Assembly (NCBI GenBank): GCA_031180725.1
Contig: JAPSLO010000004.1
Location: 372,001-436,000, forward strand
Direction: 5' to 3'
Length of the DNA stretch: 64,000 nt
Source: Roseomonas sp.
Lineage (GTDB): Bacteria > Pseudomonadota > Alphaproteobacteria > Acetobacterales > Acetobacteraceae
Of this stretch, positions 53,548-61,816 are shown piece after piece. Below the pieces are notes generated by a model. That model worked only from the letters and a program-made list of their open reading frames with translations. It did no database searches and was not told the origin of the DNA. Both the position numbers and the translations under genes were made by a program. Numbering within the stretch: the stretch's first letter is position 1; each line of letters starts with the position of its first letter.

Positions 53548-54348
53548 TCAGCCCAGGGCCCAGGCCGGCGGGCGTTTCGCCTTGAAGGCGGCGATGCCTT
53601 CCGCGGCCTCCGCGCCACTGGCGCAGCGGGCGAATGCGGCGGCACCGGCCTCGGCGTAGCTGTCCGGGGCCAGGGGCCCCAGCGCGGCGAGCAGCGCCTT
53701 GGTCTCCGCCAGTGCCTGCGGACCGTTCTGCAGGACGTCGCGGATTACCGCCTCAACACCGGCCTGCAGGGCGCCGGCGTCGGCGAAGGTCTCATGCACA
53801 AGCCCGATGCGCGTGGCCTCTGCGGCACCGATGGCGTTGCCCTGCAGCACCAGGCGCGTGGCGGCGCTGCGCCCCATGCGGCGCGCCAGCCAGGGCAGGA
53901 TCTGCGCCGGCACCAGGCCGCGCCGCACCTCCGGCGCCGCGAAGCGCGCATCGGCACTGGCCAGCGCGATATCCGCCGCGCAGACGAAGCCCAGGCCGCC
54001 GGCGAAGGCCGACCCTTCGACCTGCGCCACCACCACCTGCGGGAGCGCCGCGATAGCGGCGAAGCGCGCGCCGGTGCGGCGATTGCGTTCCTGCTGCTGC
54101 CCCAGCTTCTCCTCCTGGCTGGCCGCGGGGGCACCGACCTCGGTCAGGTCCAGGCCGGCGCAGAAATGCCCGCCGGCGCCGGTTATGACCAGCACGCGCG
54201 CGCTGCCGTCCGTTGCGAGATCCGCGATCAGACTGTCCAGCGCCGCCACCATCGCGCTGCTCATCGCATTGCGCCGCGCGGGGCGGTTCAGCGTGGCGCG
54301 CACCACCGCGCCCTCCCGCGTCACCAGCAGGGGGTTGTCCTCATCCAT
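53548..54348 (-). CDS. Enoyl-CoA hydratase/isomerase family protein (3 of 3)
   Basis: 266 residues from the ATG at 54348, overlapping the lyase gene by 8 bases. Crotonase motifs: RPARRNAMSSAMVAALDSL, GGHFCAGLDLTEVG and EGSAFAGGLGFVCAADIALA. Its coupling to the HMG-CoA-lyase-like gene suggests it makes or uses that enzyme's 3-hydroxyacyl-CoA substrate, as methylglutaconyl-CoA hydratase does. Confidence 0.9.
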   Translation of the reverse strand: MDEDNPLLVTREGAVVRATLNRPARRNAMSSAMVAALDSLIADLATDGSARVLVITGAGGHFCAGLDLTEVGAPAASQEEKLGQQQERNRRTGARFAAIAALPQVVVAQVEGSAFAGGLGFVCAADIALASADARFAAPEVRRGLVPAQILPWLARRMGRSAATRLVLQGNAIGAAEATRIGLVHETFADAGALQAGVEAVIRDVLQNGPQALAETKALLAALGPLAPDSYAEAGAAAFARCASGAEAAEGIAAFKAKRPPAWALG

Positions 54349-55270
54349 GCGCCGTCTCTCCCATGCGGATGGTCTTGGCGTAAAGCTGGCGGCCGAGCAG
54401 CCTCTCCGCCTCGCGGCCGGCGGCAAGAAGGCGGTCCATGTCGAGGCCGGTGTTCACGCCCATCGCTTCGAACAGCACGGCCAGGTCTTCCGTGCAGACA
54501 TTGCCGGTGAAGCCCTCTCCATAGGCGATGCCGGCCGGATGGCCGCCGGTGCCGCCGATGGCGGTGTCGAAATAGGTCAGGCCGGCTTCCAGTGCCGCCA
54601 CGCAGTTGGCGATCCCGGTGCCGCGGCTGTCGTGGAAATGCGCGATGAAGGTGGCCTGGGGCAGCGCCTGGCGCAGCAAGCGCACCAGTTCCTTCACCCG
54701 CGGCGGGGTGGCGCTGCCGATGGTATCCGCCACGGCGATGCGCGTGACGCCCAAGGCCACGAAGCGCTGCGCATCGGCGATCACGCTGTCCGGCGGCACC
54801 GGGCCATCAAAGGGGCAGTCATAGGCGACGGAAATGGTCCCGACGGTGGTGAAGGCATCGCCGGCCAGGCGTGCCATCTCCGCCACATTCGCCCATTGCT
54901 CCTCGCGCGTGCGGCGCAGGTTCTTGCGGGTATGCCCTTCGGAGGCGGAGACAAGGAAGCTGATCTCCTCCGGCCCCCGCCCGCGCTCCCGCGCGGCCAG
55001 GGCGCGCGTCACAGCCTGCGGGTTTGGGCAGGTGGCCTTGAACAGCACGCCGGGGCGCGGCCGCACGGCCTGCAGGACCTCCTCCGCATCAGCGAACTGG
55101 GGAATGTATTTGGGGTGGGCGAAGGAGGTGATCTCGATCCGCCGGAAGCCGACATCGGCGATGCGTTCCAGCATCGCGGCCTTGGCGGCAGCCGGGATCA
55201 CCTGCGCCTCATGCTGAAGCCCGTCACGGGCCAGGCATTCACAGAAGACGACGTCGGGTTCCGTGGCCAT
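54341..55270 (-). CDS. HMG-CoA lyase-family aldolase (DRE-TIM)
   Basis: 309 residues. DRE-TIM metallolyase motifs: ECLARDGLQHE, SFLVSASEGHTRKN, ADTIGSATP, AHFHDSRGTGIAN and TGNVCTEDLAVL. The glycine loop that carries the catalytic Cys in HMG-CoA lyase (GGCP) reads GGTGGHPAGIAYGEG here: the Cys is replaced by His and the loop is longer. It should cleave a 3-hydroxy-3-substituted acyl-CoA, but probably not HMG-CoA. It is the first gene of the leftward two-gene unit, 28 bases from site D. Confidence 0.88.
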   Translation of the reverse strand: MATEPDVVFCECLARDGLQHEAQVIPAAAKAAMLERIADVGFRRIEITSFAHPKYIPQFADAEEVLQAVRPRPGVLFKATCPNPQAVTRALAARERGRGPEEISFLVSASEGHTRKNLRRTREEQWANVAEMARLAGDAFTTVGTISVAYDCPFDGPVPPDSVIADAQRFVALGVTRIAVADTIGSATPPRVKELVRLLRQALPQATFIAHFHDSRGTGIANCVAALEAGLTYFDTAIGGTGGHPAGIAYGEGFTGNVCTEDLAVLFEAMGVNTGLDMDRLLAAGREAERLLGRQLYAKTIRMGETAHG

Positions 55271-55297
55271 GCGGCGTTCCGCCCTTGCGGTGATTTA

Positions 55298-55312
55298 GTT
55301 GATGAAGTAAAC
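55298..55312. promoter_or_regulatory. GTTGA-N5-TAAAC repeat (site D, one mismatch)
   Basis: GTTGA-TGAAG-TAAAC matches sites A-C except for one base in the right arm. It lies in the divergent region between the lyase gene and pcaH, 28 bases from the lyase start and 80 from the pcaH start, so it could control both directions. Confidence 0.55.
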
Positions 55313-55392
55313 CATCGACCGGGAGCCGGTCAATCTGCAGGGGTGTGGCGCATGGCGGCCAGCCATGCGAGTCGCTGATCGAGGAGATGGTG

Positions 55393-56109
55393 ATGGCGTC
55401 CGATGCCCCGCCCGACCGCTTCGATCCTCTGCCCCCCGATGCGCAGCCGCGCGTGCCGATCGGGGGCTATCCCAACACGCTCCGCCGCAACCCCAGCCAG
55501 CCCGCCTTCCGCCGTCCGCTGACGCGGACGGAGCTGACGGGTCCGCCGGACCTCGGGCCGCGGTTGCAGCCCGGCGACAGCGACCTGGCACGGCTCGCAC
55601 CGGGCCGGATCGCGCTCGGGCAGCTCATCCATGTGGGCGGCCGCGTGGTGGACGAGGATGGGCGCCCGGTGCGCGGCGCCGTGGTGGAGCTGTGGCAGGC
55701 CAATGCCGCGGGGCGGTACCTTAATCCGCTGGATCAGCGGGACGCGCCGCTGGACCCCGACTTCATCGGCAGTGGCCGCACCCGCACCGATGCGGAAGGC
55801 CGCTATGCCTTCTTCACCATCAAGCCCGGCGCCTATCCGGTGCCCAATTCAGGGCGCTGGTGGCGACCGCCGCATATCCACATCTCCGTGCTGGGGCCAT
55901 CCTGCCTCTCGCGCCTGGTGACGCAGATGTATTTCCCGGGCGACCCGCTGAACGCCCATGACCGGCTGCTGAACAGCGTGGCGGACCCTGCGGCGCGCGA
56001 CAGCCTCGTGGCGCGGCAGGTGCCGCCGGCGGAGGTCGCGGGCGACTGGCTGGGCTTCACCCACGACCTGGTGCTGCGTGGCCGCCGCGCCACGCCCGTG
56101 CTGCCCTGA
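55393..56109 (+). CDS. pcaH: Protocatechuate 3,4-dioxygenase beta-like subunit
   Basis: 238 residues from the ATG at 55393, which has GAGGAG 6 bases upstream. Intradiol dioxygenase fold: VVELWQANAAGRYLNPLD, then TIKPGAYPVP (Tyr ligand) and WWRPPHIHISVLG (two His ligands); the other Tyr ligand is in AAGRY. These are the Fe(III) residues of PcaH. The enzyme cleaves protocatechuate or a relative between its hydroxyls. pcaB, pcaC and pcaD are not nearby. Confidence 0.9.
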   Translation: MASDAPPDRFDPLPPDAQPRVPIGGYPNTLRRNPSQPAFRRPLTRTELTGPPDLGPRLQPGDSDLARLAPGRIALGQLIHVGGRVVDEDGRPVRGAVVELWQANAAGRYLNPLDQRDAPLDPDFIGSGRTRTDAEGRYAFFTIKPGAYPVPNSGRWWRPPHIHISVLGPSCLSRLVTQMYFPGDPLNAHDRLLNSVADPAARDSLVARQVPPAEVAGDWLGFTHDLVLRGRRATPVLP

Positions 56110-56120
56110 GGGCGCCGGCC

Positions 56121-56699
56121 ATGGCCCTGACACCCACACCCTGGCACACGATCGGCCCCTTCTTCCCGCGCAGCTTCTTCCGGGAAGGCGATAACGACCT
56201 GACGCGCGGCACCGCGCTGGGACAGCGCGTGCTGATCCGCGGCCGCGTGCTGGAACAGGGCGGCGGTCCCTGCGTGAATGCGGTGCTGGAGGCCTGGCAG
56301 GCCGATGCCGCCGGCCGCTTCGGCCATGCGCTGGACCCCTGCGCGGAGGCGGCGGATCCGGGCTTCCTGGGCTGGGGCCGCGCCTGGACCGATGCGGAAG
56401 GCCAGTACGCTTTCCACACCGTAATGCCCGGCGGCTATGTGGACCCGGCGGGGCCGCGCGCGCCGCATGTGAACCTGACAGTGCTGGGCTCCGGCATCAT
56501 GGGACGGCTGGTGACGACGATCTTTTTTCCAGGCCAGGCGGCGAATGCGGCGGACCCGGTGCTGTGCAGCCTGCCGCCCGCCTTGCGCGCACGCCTGGTG
56601 GCGGCACCGGACGGGATTGAGAACGGCATCCCCGCCTTCCGCTTCGACCTGCTGCTGCACGGCCCGCCAGAGGCCGAGACGCCCTTCTTCGAGGACTGA
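56121..56699 (+). CDS. pcaG: Protocatechuate 3,4-dioxygenase alpha-like subunit
   Basis: 192 residues. PcaG-type start (LTPTPWHTIGPFFPRSFF), fold motif NAVLEAWQADAAGRFGHALD and RAPHVNLTVLGSGIMGRL; it lacks the iron ligand set, as expected for the alpha subunit. It completes the PcaHG enzyme with the upstream gene, 11 bases away. Confidence 0.88.
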   Translation: MALTPTPWHTIGPFFPRSFFREGDNDLTRGTALGQRVLIRGRVLEQGGGPCVNAVLEAWQADAAGRFGHALDPCAEAADPGFLGWGRAWTDAEGQYAFHTVMPGGYVDPAGPRAPHVNLTVLGSGIMGRLVTTIFFPGQAANAADPVLCSLPPALRARLVAAPDGIENGIPAFRFDLLLHGPPEAETPFFED

Positions 56700-56702
56700 C
56701 CC

Positions 56703-57215
56703 ATGGCTGAACCGGCCCGGCGCCGTGACGCGAAGGCAGATGCGGCGAGCGCCAGGACCATCAAGGACCTGCTCTCCTACCGCATCCACCGGCTGGCCAA
56801 TGCGCTGTCGCGCGGGGCGGCGCTGCGCTACCGGAAGGAGTTCGACGTCAGCCTGATGGAATGGCGCATCATCGCCCTGCTGGGCGGCTTCGCGCCGATG
56901 ACGCTGAAGGCGCTGGCGCGGCAGAGCGGACTGGACAAGAGCCTGGCCAGTCGCGCCGTCGCCGGCCTGGTGGAACGCGGCCTCGTGCTGCGGGAGATCG
57001 GCCGGCAGGACGCGCGCGAAGTGGCGCTTCGCCTTTCGGCCGCCGGGCAACGCATGCACCAGGGGCTGATGCGGGCCGCACTGGAACGCGACGCCGCCTT
57101 CGCCAGCGTGCTGACCGAGGAGGAACGCCGCGTGCTGGACCGCGCCATCATCCGCCTGGAAGCCGAGGCACGCCGCCAGGCCGCGCTGGTTTCCGGCGAC
57201 GAGCCGGAGGCCTGA
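56703..57215 (+). CDS. MarR-family transcriptional regulator
   Basis: 170 residues. Winged helix region WRIIALLGGFAPMTLKALAR, then the recognition region SGLDKSLASRAVAGLVERGL and a wing (VLREIGRQDAREVALRLS). It starts 3 bases after pcaG. It is the likely repressor of the GTTGA-N5-TCAAC sites, since MarR dimers bind short inverted repeats and it is the only regulator inside this gene group. Confidence 0.9.
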   Translation: MAEPARRRDAKADAASARTIKDLLSYRIHRLANALSRGAALRYRKEFDVSLMEWRIIALLGGFAPMTLKALARQSGLDKSLASRAVAGLVERGLVLREIGRQDAREVALRLSAAGQRMHQGLMRAALERDAAFASVLTEEERRVLDRAIIRLEAEARRQAALVSGDEPEA

Positions 57216-57229
57216 CGGCAGATCCCCAC

Positions 57230-59461
57230 CTAGACAAGGTGCTCGACTGCGACCGGGAAGCGCCGGGCACGCACGCCCGTTGCGTGCCACACCGCATTCG
57301 CGATCGCGCCGGCGGTGCCAGTGATGCCGATCTCGCCGACGCCCTTGATGCCGAGCGCGTTCACATGCGGATCCTCTTCCTCAATGAGGATCGCCTCGAG
57401 CGAGGGGACGTCCGCATTCACCGGCACGTGGTATTCTGCCAGATCGGCGTTCATCACCCGCCCCGTACGTGAATCGAGCACGGCCCGTTCGTGCAGGGCG
57501 AAGGAAAGGCCCCAGATCATGCCGCCGTAATACTGGCTCCGCACCAGTCGCGGGTTGATGATCCTGCCCGCGGCAAAGGCACCGACCAGGCGCGTCGCGC
57601 GGATCTGCCCGAGTTCGGGATCCACCTTCACCTCCGCGAAGACCGCGCCATGCGCATACATCGCGTACCGCTCCACCATGGCGGGGTCCGTGGCCGCGCT
57701 GCCGCGCCCCTCGATCTCCGCCAGGCCGGCGCGGGCGAGGATGTCGGCAAAGGCTTCGCTGCGGCTTTCATCATCCCAGCGCACCAGCCGGCCGCCGCGC
57801 GCGACGACGCCGATATTCCCGGCGCCGAAGAGTGGGGAGCGCGGATCCGCCACCGCCAGCTCTGTCAGGCGCGCGATCGCCTGCTCTCCCGCGGCCTGGA
57901 TCGCGCCCCCCGCGGTGGCGGTATGCGCGGAGCCACCGGCAATGCCGGCATCCGGCAGGTCGGAGCTGCCGGAGCGGAACTCCAGTCGGTCGGGATCGAG
58001 GCCAAGGCTGTCGGCCGCGATCTGCACGAGCGCCGTCCAGGCGCCCTGCCCCATATCGTGCGCACCGGTCTCGACCAGGCCGGTGCCGTCGCGCCGCAGA
58101 ACGGCCCGCGCCTGGCCATGGAACATCAGGGCCGGGAAGGTCGCGGTGCCGACGCCCCAGCCCACCAGCAGCCCGTCCTCGTCGCGCATCTGCCGCGGCG
58201 CCAAGGGGCGGCCTGCCCAGCCGAAGCGCGCCGCCCCTTCCGCGTAGCATTCCCGCAGCGCCTTCGAGGAGAATGGCTTGCCCGAGACCGGCTCGACCTC
58301 GGCGTAGTTCCGCAGGCGGAACTCCAGCGGGTCGATGCCGCAGGCTTCCGCCATCTCGTCGATCGCGCTCTCCAGCGCGATGCTGCCGCTTGCCTCGCCG
58401 GGGGCGCGCATGAAGCCCGGCGTGCCCGTGTCCAGCCGCACGGCCTCGTTGGTCGTTGCAATGGCCGGCGCGGCATAGAGCGTGTGGCTGACGCTGGCGG
58501 AGGGCTCGAAGAAATCATCGAAGCGGCTGGTCGCCGTACGGACATGATGGTGGATGGCCGTGAGCGCGCCATCCTGCGCGGCGCCGAGACGCAGCCGCTG
58601 CCGCGTCGGTGCGCGATGGGTGACCGGACCGTACATCTGCGCGCGCCGCAGGACGAGCTTCACCGGCCGTCCGACGAGCCGCGCTGCGAGAATACCCAGC
58701 ACCTGCGGCCCGGTCAGCAGCTTCGATCCGAAGCCGCCGCCGATGAAGGGGCTGCGGATGTGGATGTCTTCCGTCCGGATGCCGAAGAGAGCAGCCAGAC
58801 GCGCCTGCGTCAGGGCGAAGCCCTGCGTCGGCATGTCCAGGGACAGCACGTCGCCATCCCAGGCCGCGACGACGCCGTGCGGCTCCATCGCGTTGTGGAA
58901 TTGCAGCGGCGTCTCGTAGGTCGCCTCGATCCGCTGCGCGGCTTGGGCCAGGCCGGTCTCGACATCGCCGTGCCACAGCTCGGCCAGGCCGCCGACGCCG
59001 ACCGCGGGTGGAACAAAGGCCTCCGCTGCGTCGAGTAAGACCTCGGCCGGCTCCGCCTCGTAACGCGGGGCGAGCAGCGCGGCGCCTTCGGTGGCGGCTT
59101 CCAGCGTCTCGGCGATCACCACGGCGATCGGCTGCCCGGCGTAGCGCACACGGTCGTTCTGCAGCAGATCGAGGCGGAAGGAGAAGGGCACGGATTTGTC
59201 GTCCGGGTCCTGCGCCAGGGGCGGCCGGTTCGCGGGCGTCATCACCTCTACCACGCCGGAATGGGCCCGGGCGGCCTCGACATCCAGGAAGGCCACGCGC
59301 CCGCGGGCGATGCGGCTTTCCGCCAGCACGGCATGCAGCATGCCTGGCGGATGGTTGTCGGCGGCGTAGCGTGCGCGCCCGGTGACCTTCAGCAGGCCGT
59401 CCCGGCGTGTGAGGGGCTGGCCGATGCTGGACCCGTGCCGCATGCGTGCGATCTCAGCCAT
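57230..59461 (-). CDS. paoC: Molybdenum-binding subunit of PaoC-like aldehyde oxidoreductase
   Basis: 743 residues from the ATG at 59461, overlapping the FAD subunit by 8 bases. Xanthine-oxidase-family motifs: RYAADNHPPGMLHAVL, SPFIGGGFGSKLL, GTPGFMRAPGEASG and the catalytic-Glu motif ALGIKGVGEIGITGTAGAIA. The C-terminus resembles E. coli PaoC, which oxidises aromatic and aliphatic aldehydes. It is last of the leftward three-gene operon and converges with the marR gene. Confidence 0.9.
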   Translation of the reverse strand: MAEIARMRHGSSIGQPLTRRDGLLKVTGRARYAADNHPPGMLHAVLAESRIARGRVAFLDVEAARAHSGVVEVMTPANRPPLAQDPDDKSVPFSFRLDLLQNDRVRYAGQPIAVVIAETLEAATEGAALLAPRYEAEPAEVLLDAAEAFVPPAVGVGGLAELWHGDVETGLAQAAQRIEATYETPLQFHNAMEPHGVVAAWDGDVLSLDMPTQGFALTQARLAALFGIRTEDIHIRSPFIGGGFGSKLLTGPQVLGILAARLVGRPVKLVLRRAQMYGPVTHRAPTRQRLRLGAAQDGALTAIHHHVRTATSRFDDFFEPSASVSHTLYAAPAIATTNEAVRLDTGTPGFMRAPGEASGSIALESAIDEMAEACGIDPLEFRLRNYAEVEPVSGKPFSSKALRECYAEGAARFGWAGRPLAPRQMRDEDGLLVGWGVGTATFPALMFHGQARAVLRRDGTGLVETGAHDMGQGAWTALVQIAADSLGLDPDRLEFRSGSSDLPDAGIAGGSAHTATAGGAIQAAGEQAIARLTELAVADPRSPLFGAGNIGVVARGGRLVRWDDESRSEAFADILARAGLAEIEGRGSAATDPAMVERYAMYAHGAVFAEVKVDPELGQIRATRLVGAFAAGRIINPRLVRSQYYGGMIWGLSFALHERAVLDSRTGRVMNADLAEYHVPVNADVPSLEAILIEEEDPHVNALGIKGVGEIGITGTAGAIANAVWHATGVRARRFPVAVEHLV

Positions 59462-60509
59462 GGAAACCTCCAGGGACAGAGGCGAAGGGAGAGGCCGGCA
59501 GGGCGGGCAGCCGATCCGGCGTGCCGGCAGCCGCCAGCAGCAGCGCGCGCACGGCGATGCGGCGCGCCAGCTCGATCTTGAAGGCGTTGTCGCCGGAAGG
59601 GCGGGCTTCGGCGAGCGCGATCTCAGCCGCGCGGCGGAAGCTCGCTGCGTCCGGCGTGGCGCCGGCGAGCGCTGCCTCGGCGGCCTCCGCGCGCCAGGGC
59701 TTCGCCGCGACGCCGCCCAGCGCCAGCCGCGACGCAACGATCCGCCCCTCCTCAAGGCGCAGGCATGCCGCGGCGGAGACCACCGCGAAGGCGTAGGAGG
59801 TGCGCTCGCGCAGCTTCACATAGCGGGCATGCGCCGCGAAGCCGGCGGCCTCCGCCGGCAGGCGCAGCGCCACGACCAGTTCGCCTGGCGCCAGCACGCT
59901 CTCCCGCTCCGGCGTGGCGCCGGGCAGCAGGTGGAAATCCCGCAGCGGAACCTCCCGGCGGCCCGCCGGTCCCTCGATCTCGACCACGGCGCCGAGCGCC
60001 ACCAGCGGCACGCAGAAATCGGAGGGATGCGTGGCGATGCAGGACTCGCTCCAGCCGAGCACCGCGTGCAGGCGGTTCTCACCACCGCGCGCGTCGCAGC
60101 CGCTGCCGGGCCTGCGCTTGTTGCAGGCGCTGGCAGTATCCTGGAAATAGGCGCAGCGCGTGCGCTGCAGCAGGTTGCCACCGACTGTCGCCGCATTGCG
60201 GAGCTGCGCGGATGCGCCGGAGAGCAGCGCCTCCGCTACGGCGGGGAAACGCCGGCGGAACGCCGGGTCGTAGGCGAGATCGGCGTTGCGCATCCGCGCC
60301 CCGATCTGCGCGCCGCCATCCGGCAGATGCTCGATGCCGTCCAGCCCGGGCAGGTGATTGAGATCCACCAGCCGGGCAGGGCGCGCAACGCCGATCTTCA
60401 TCAGATCGAGAAGGTTGGTGCCGGCCGCGAGATAGGCGCTGCCCGGCACCGCTGCGGCCGCCACGGCCTCGGCCACCGAGCGTGGCCGCACATATTCGAA
60501 GCGGTTCAT
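59454..60509 (-). CDS. paoB: FAD subunit, PaoB-like with [4Fe-4S] insert
   Basis: 351 residues from the ATG at 60509. FAD motif AYLAAGTNLLDLMK and ATVGGNLLQRTRCAYF. The cysteine pattern RCAYFQDTASACNKRRPGSGC matches the extra [4Fe-4S] site of E. coli PaoB, which most xanthine-oxidase-family FAD subunits lack. It links electrons from molybdenum and 2Fe-2S centres to an acceptor. Confidence 0.9.
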   Translation of the reverse strand: MNRFEYVRPRSVAEAVAAAAVPGSAYLAAGTNLLDLMKIGVARPARLVDLNHLPGLDGIEHLPDGGAQIGARMRNADLAYDPAFRRRFPAVAEALLSGASAQLRNAATVGGNLLQRTRCAYFQDTASACNKRRPGSGCDARGGENRLHAVLGWSESCIATHPSDFCVPLVALGAVVEIEGPAGRREVPLRDFHLLPGATPERESVLAPGELVVALRLPAEAAGFAAHARYVKLRERTSYAFAVVSAAACLRLEEGRIVASRLALGGVAAKPWRAEAAEAALAGATPDAASFRRAAEIALAEARPSGDNAFKIELARRIAVRALLLAAAGTPDRLPALPASPFASVPGGFHG

Positions 60510-61003
60510 GCTGCCTCCTCGCGCGCGGTCTCGGCCATGGCCCGTGCCGCCTCGATCACTGCCTCGGTGATGCCGCGATAGGCGCCGCAGCGGCAGAGAT
60601 TGCCGCTCATGCCCTCTCGCACCCGTTCGGGATCGTCCCCGGCCTGTCCTTCCCCGATGAGGCCGACGGCGCTCATGATCTGGCCGGGGGTGCAGAAGCC
60701 GCATTGGAAGGCGTCATGGGCGATGAAGGCGGCCTGCACGGGGTGCAGCCTTTCGCCGTCCGAAAGTCCTTCGACGGTCAGGATGTCTGCGCCGTCATGA
60801 CTGATCGCGAGCGCCAGACAGGCGTTCACGCGGCGACCGTCCACCAGGATCGTGCAGGCGCCGCACTGCCCGCGGTCGCAACCCTTCTTGGTGCCGGTGA
60901 GGTCCAGCCGCTCGCGCAGCAGGTCCAGCAAGGTGACGCGCGGATCGTCCAGTTGAACTGTTCGCGGGACACGGTTGATGGTGAGGGTGACCGACAAGCT
61001 CAT
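60506..61003 (-). CDS. paoA: (2Fe-2S) subunit, PaoA-like
   Basis: 165 residues from the ATG at 61003. Two [2Fe-2S] clusters: CDRGQCGACTILVDGRRVNAC and FQCGFCTPGQIMSA with GNLCRCGAYRGITEA. Unlike E. coli PaoA it has no Tat signal, so this enzyme is probably cytoplasmic. It is the first gene of the operon, under the divergent TetR operators. Confidence 0.92.
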   Translation of the reverse strand: MSLSVTLTINRVPRTVQLDDPRVTLLDLLRERLDLTGTKKGCDRGQCGACTILVDGRRVNACLALAISHDGADILTVEGLSDGERLHPVQAAFIAHDAFQCGFCTPGQIMSAVGLIGEGQAGDDPERVREGMSGNLCRCGAYRGITEAVIEAARAMAETAREEAA

Positions 61004-61088
61004 GCGGAGCCTCCGATGAGGGCGGTTTCCGGAAAGGGCGTGGCGAGGCAAAGGAGCTTGCCGTTGCGCCACCGCGCAGCCTGATATG

Positions 61089-61103
61089 CGGAGGCCACCT
61101 CCG
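61089..61103. promoter_or_regulatory. CGGAGG-N3-CCTCCG inverted repeat 1
   Basis: Perfect six-base arms with a three-base spacer (CCA), in the 158-base divergent region between paoA and the TetR gene. It is a probable TetR operator. Confidence 0.65.
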
Positions 61104-61118
61104 TTTGCAAGAGGAAAG

Positions 61119-61133
61119 CGGAGGGCGCCTCCG
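61119..61133. promoter_or_regulatory. CGGAGG-N3-CCTCCG inverted repeat 2
   Basis: Identical arms to repeat 1 with spacer GCG, exactly 30 bases downstream (about three helical turns). It ends 28 bases before the TetR start, so the regulator probably also represses itself. Confidence 0.65.
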
Positions 61134-61161
61134 TTTTATGTGAGGAGACTGAGCCGAAGCC

Positions 61162-61764
61162 ATGACCGATGAGGCAGCCACCCAGCGGCGGAAGCCGCGG
61201 GCCGACGCCATCCGCAACCGGGAACGCGTGCTGGAAGCAGCGAAGGCCGTGTTCAGCCGGGGCGGCACGGAAGCCGGCCTGGAGGCGGTGGCCCGGGAGG
61301 CCGGCGTGGGCATCGGCACCCTCTACCGCCACTTTCCGACGCGCGAGGCGCTGTACGAGGCGGTCTACCGGCGGGAAGTGGAGCAACTGGTGGAGATGGC
61401 TGCTCAACTCGCTAAGGAGTTCCCTCCCGCGGAGGCGCTGCGCCGCTGGATGCAGGCTCTGGTGGAGTTCGTCGCGACGAAGAAGGGCATGGGCGCGGCC
61501 CTCGCGCTCGCCGCCCACAAGCCGCCGGAACTCATGGCCTATACGACCGGCCGGCTGCACGAAGCGATCGGGATGCTGCTGCATCCGATGGCGCAGGCCG
61601 GCGAGGTGCGAAGCGACATCGGCCCGGAGGATCTGCTCCGTGCGGTGATCGGTTTCTGCTACCTGCAGGACGGGCCCGGCTGGCAGGCGCAGGTGCTGCG
61701 CCTGCTGGACGTCTTCATGGACGGGCTGCGCCTGCGCCGGGATACTCCACCCGGCAGTCAGTGA
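61162..61764 (+). CDS. TetR-family transcriptional regulator
   Basis: 200 residues. N-terminal helix-turn-helix: RERVLEAAKAVFSRGGTEAG and VAREAGVGIGTLYRHFPTRE. The C-terminal ligand domain is not diagnostic. It is divergent from paoABC and flanked by two matching inverted repeats, so an aldehyde or aromatic effector is likely. Confidence 0.93.
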   Translation: MTDEAATQRRKPRADAIRNRERVLEAAKAVFSRGGTEAGLEAVAREAGVGIGTLYRHFPTREALYEAVYRREVEQLVEMAAQLAKEFPPAEALRRWMQALVEFVATKKGMGAALALAAHKPPELMAYTTGRLHEAIGMLLHPMAQAGEVRSDIGPEDLLRAVIGFCYLQDGPGWQAQVLRLLDVFMDGLRLRRDTPPGSQ

Positions 61765-61816
61765 CCGCGTGCCCGCTGGCGCTATGCTGCGGCGAGCCCC
61801 TCATTCCGGACCCTTC

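Noticed and set aside
55393-56699. Catechol or hydroxyquinol 1,2-dioxygenase
   Set aside because: Those enzymes are single-subunit with an N-terminal helical domain. Here two adjacent PcaH/PcaG-type subunits without that domain are seen.
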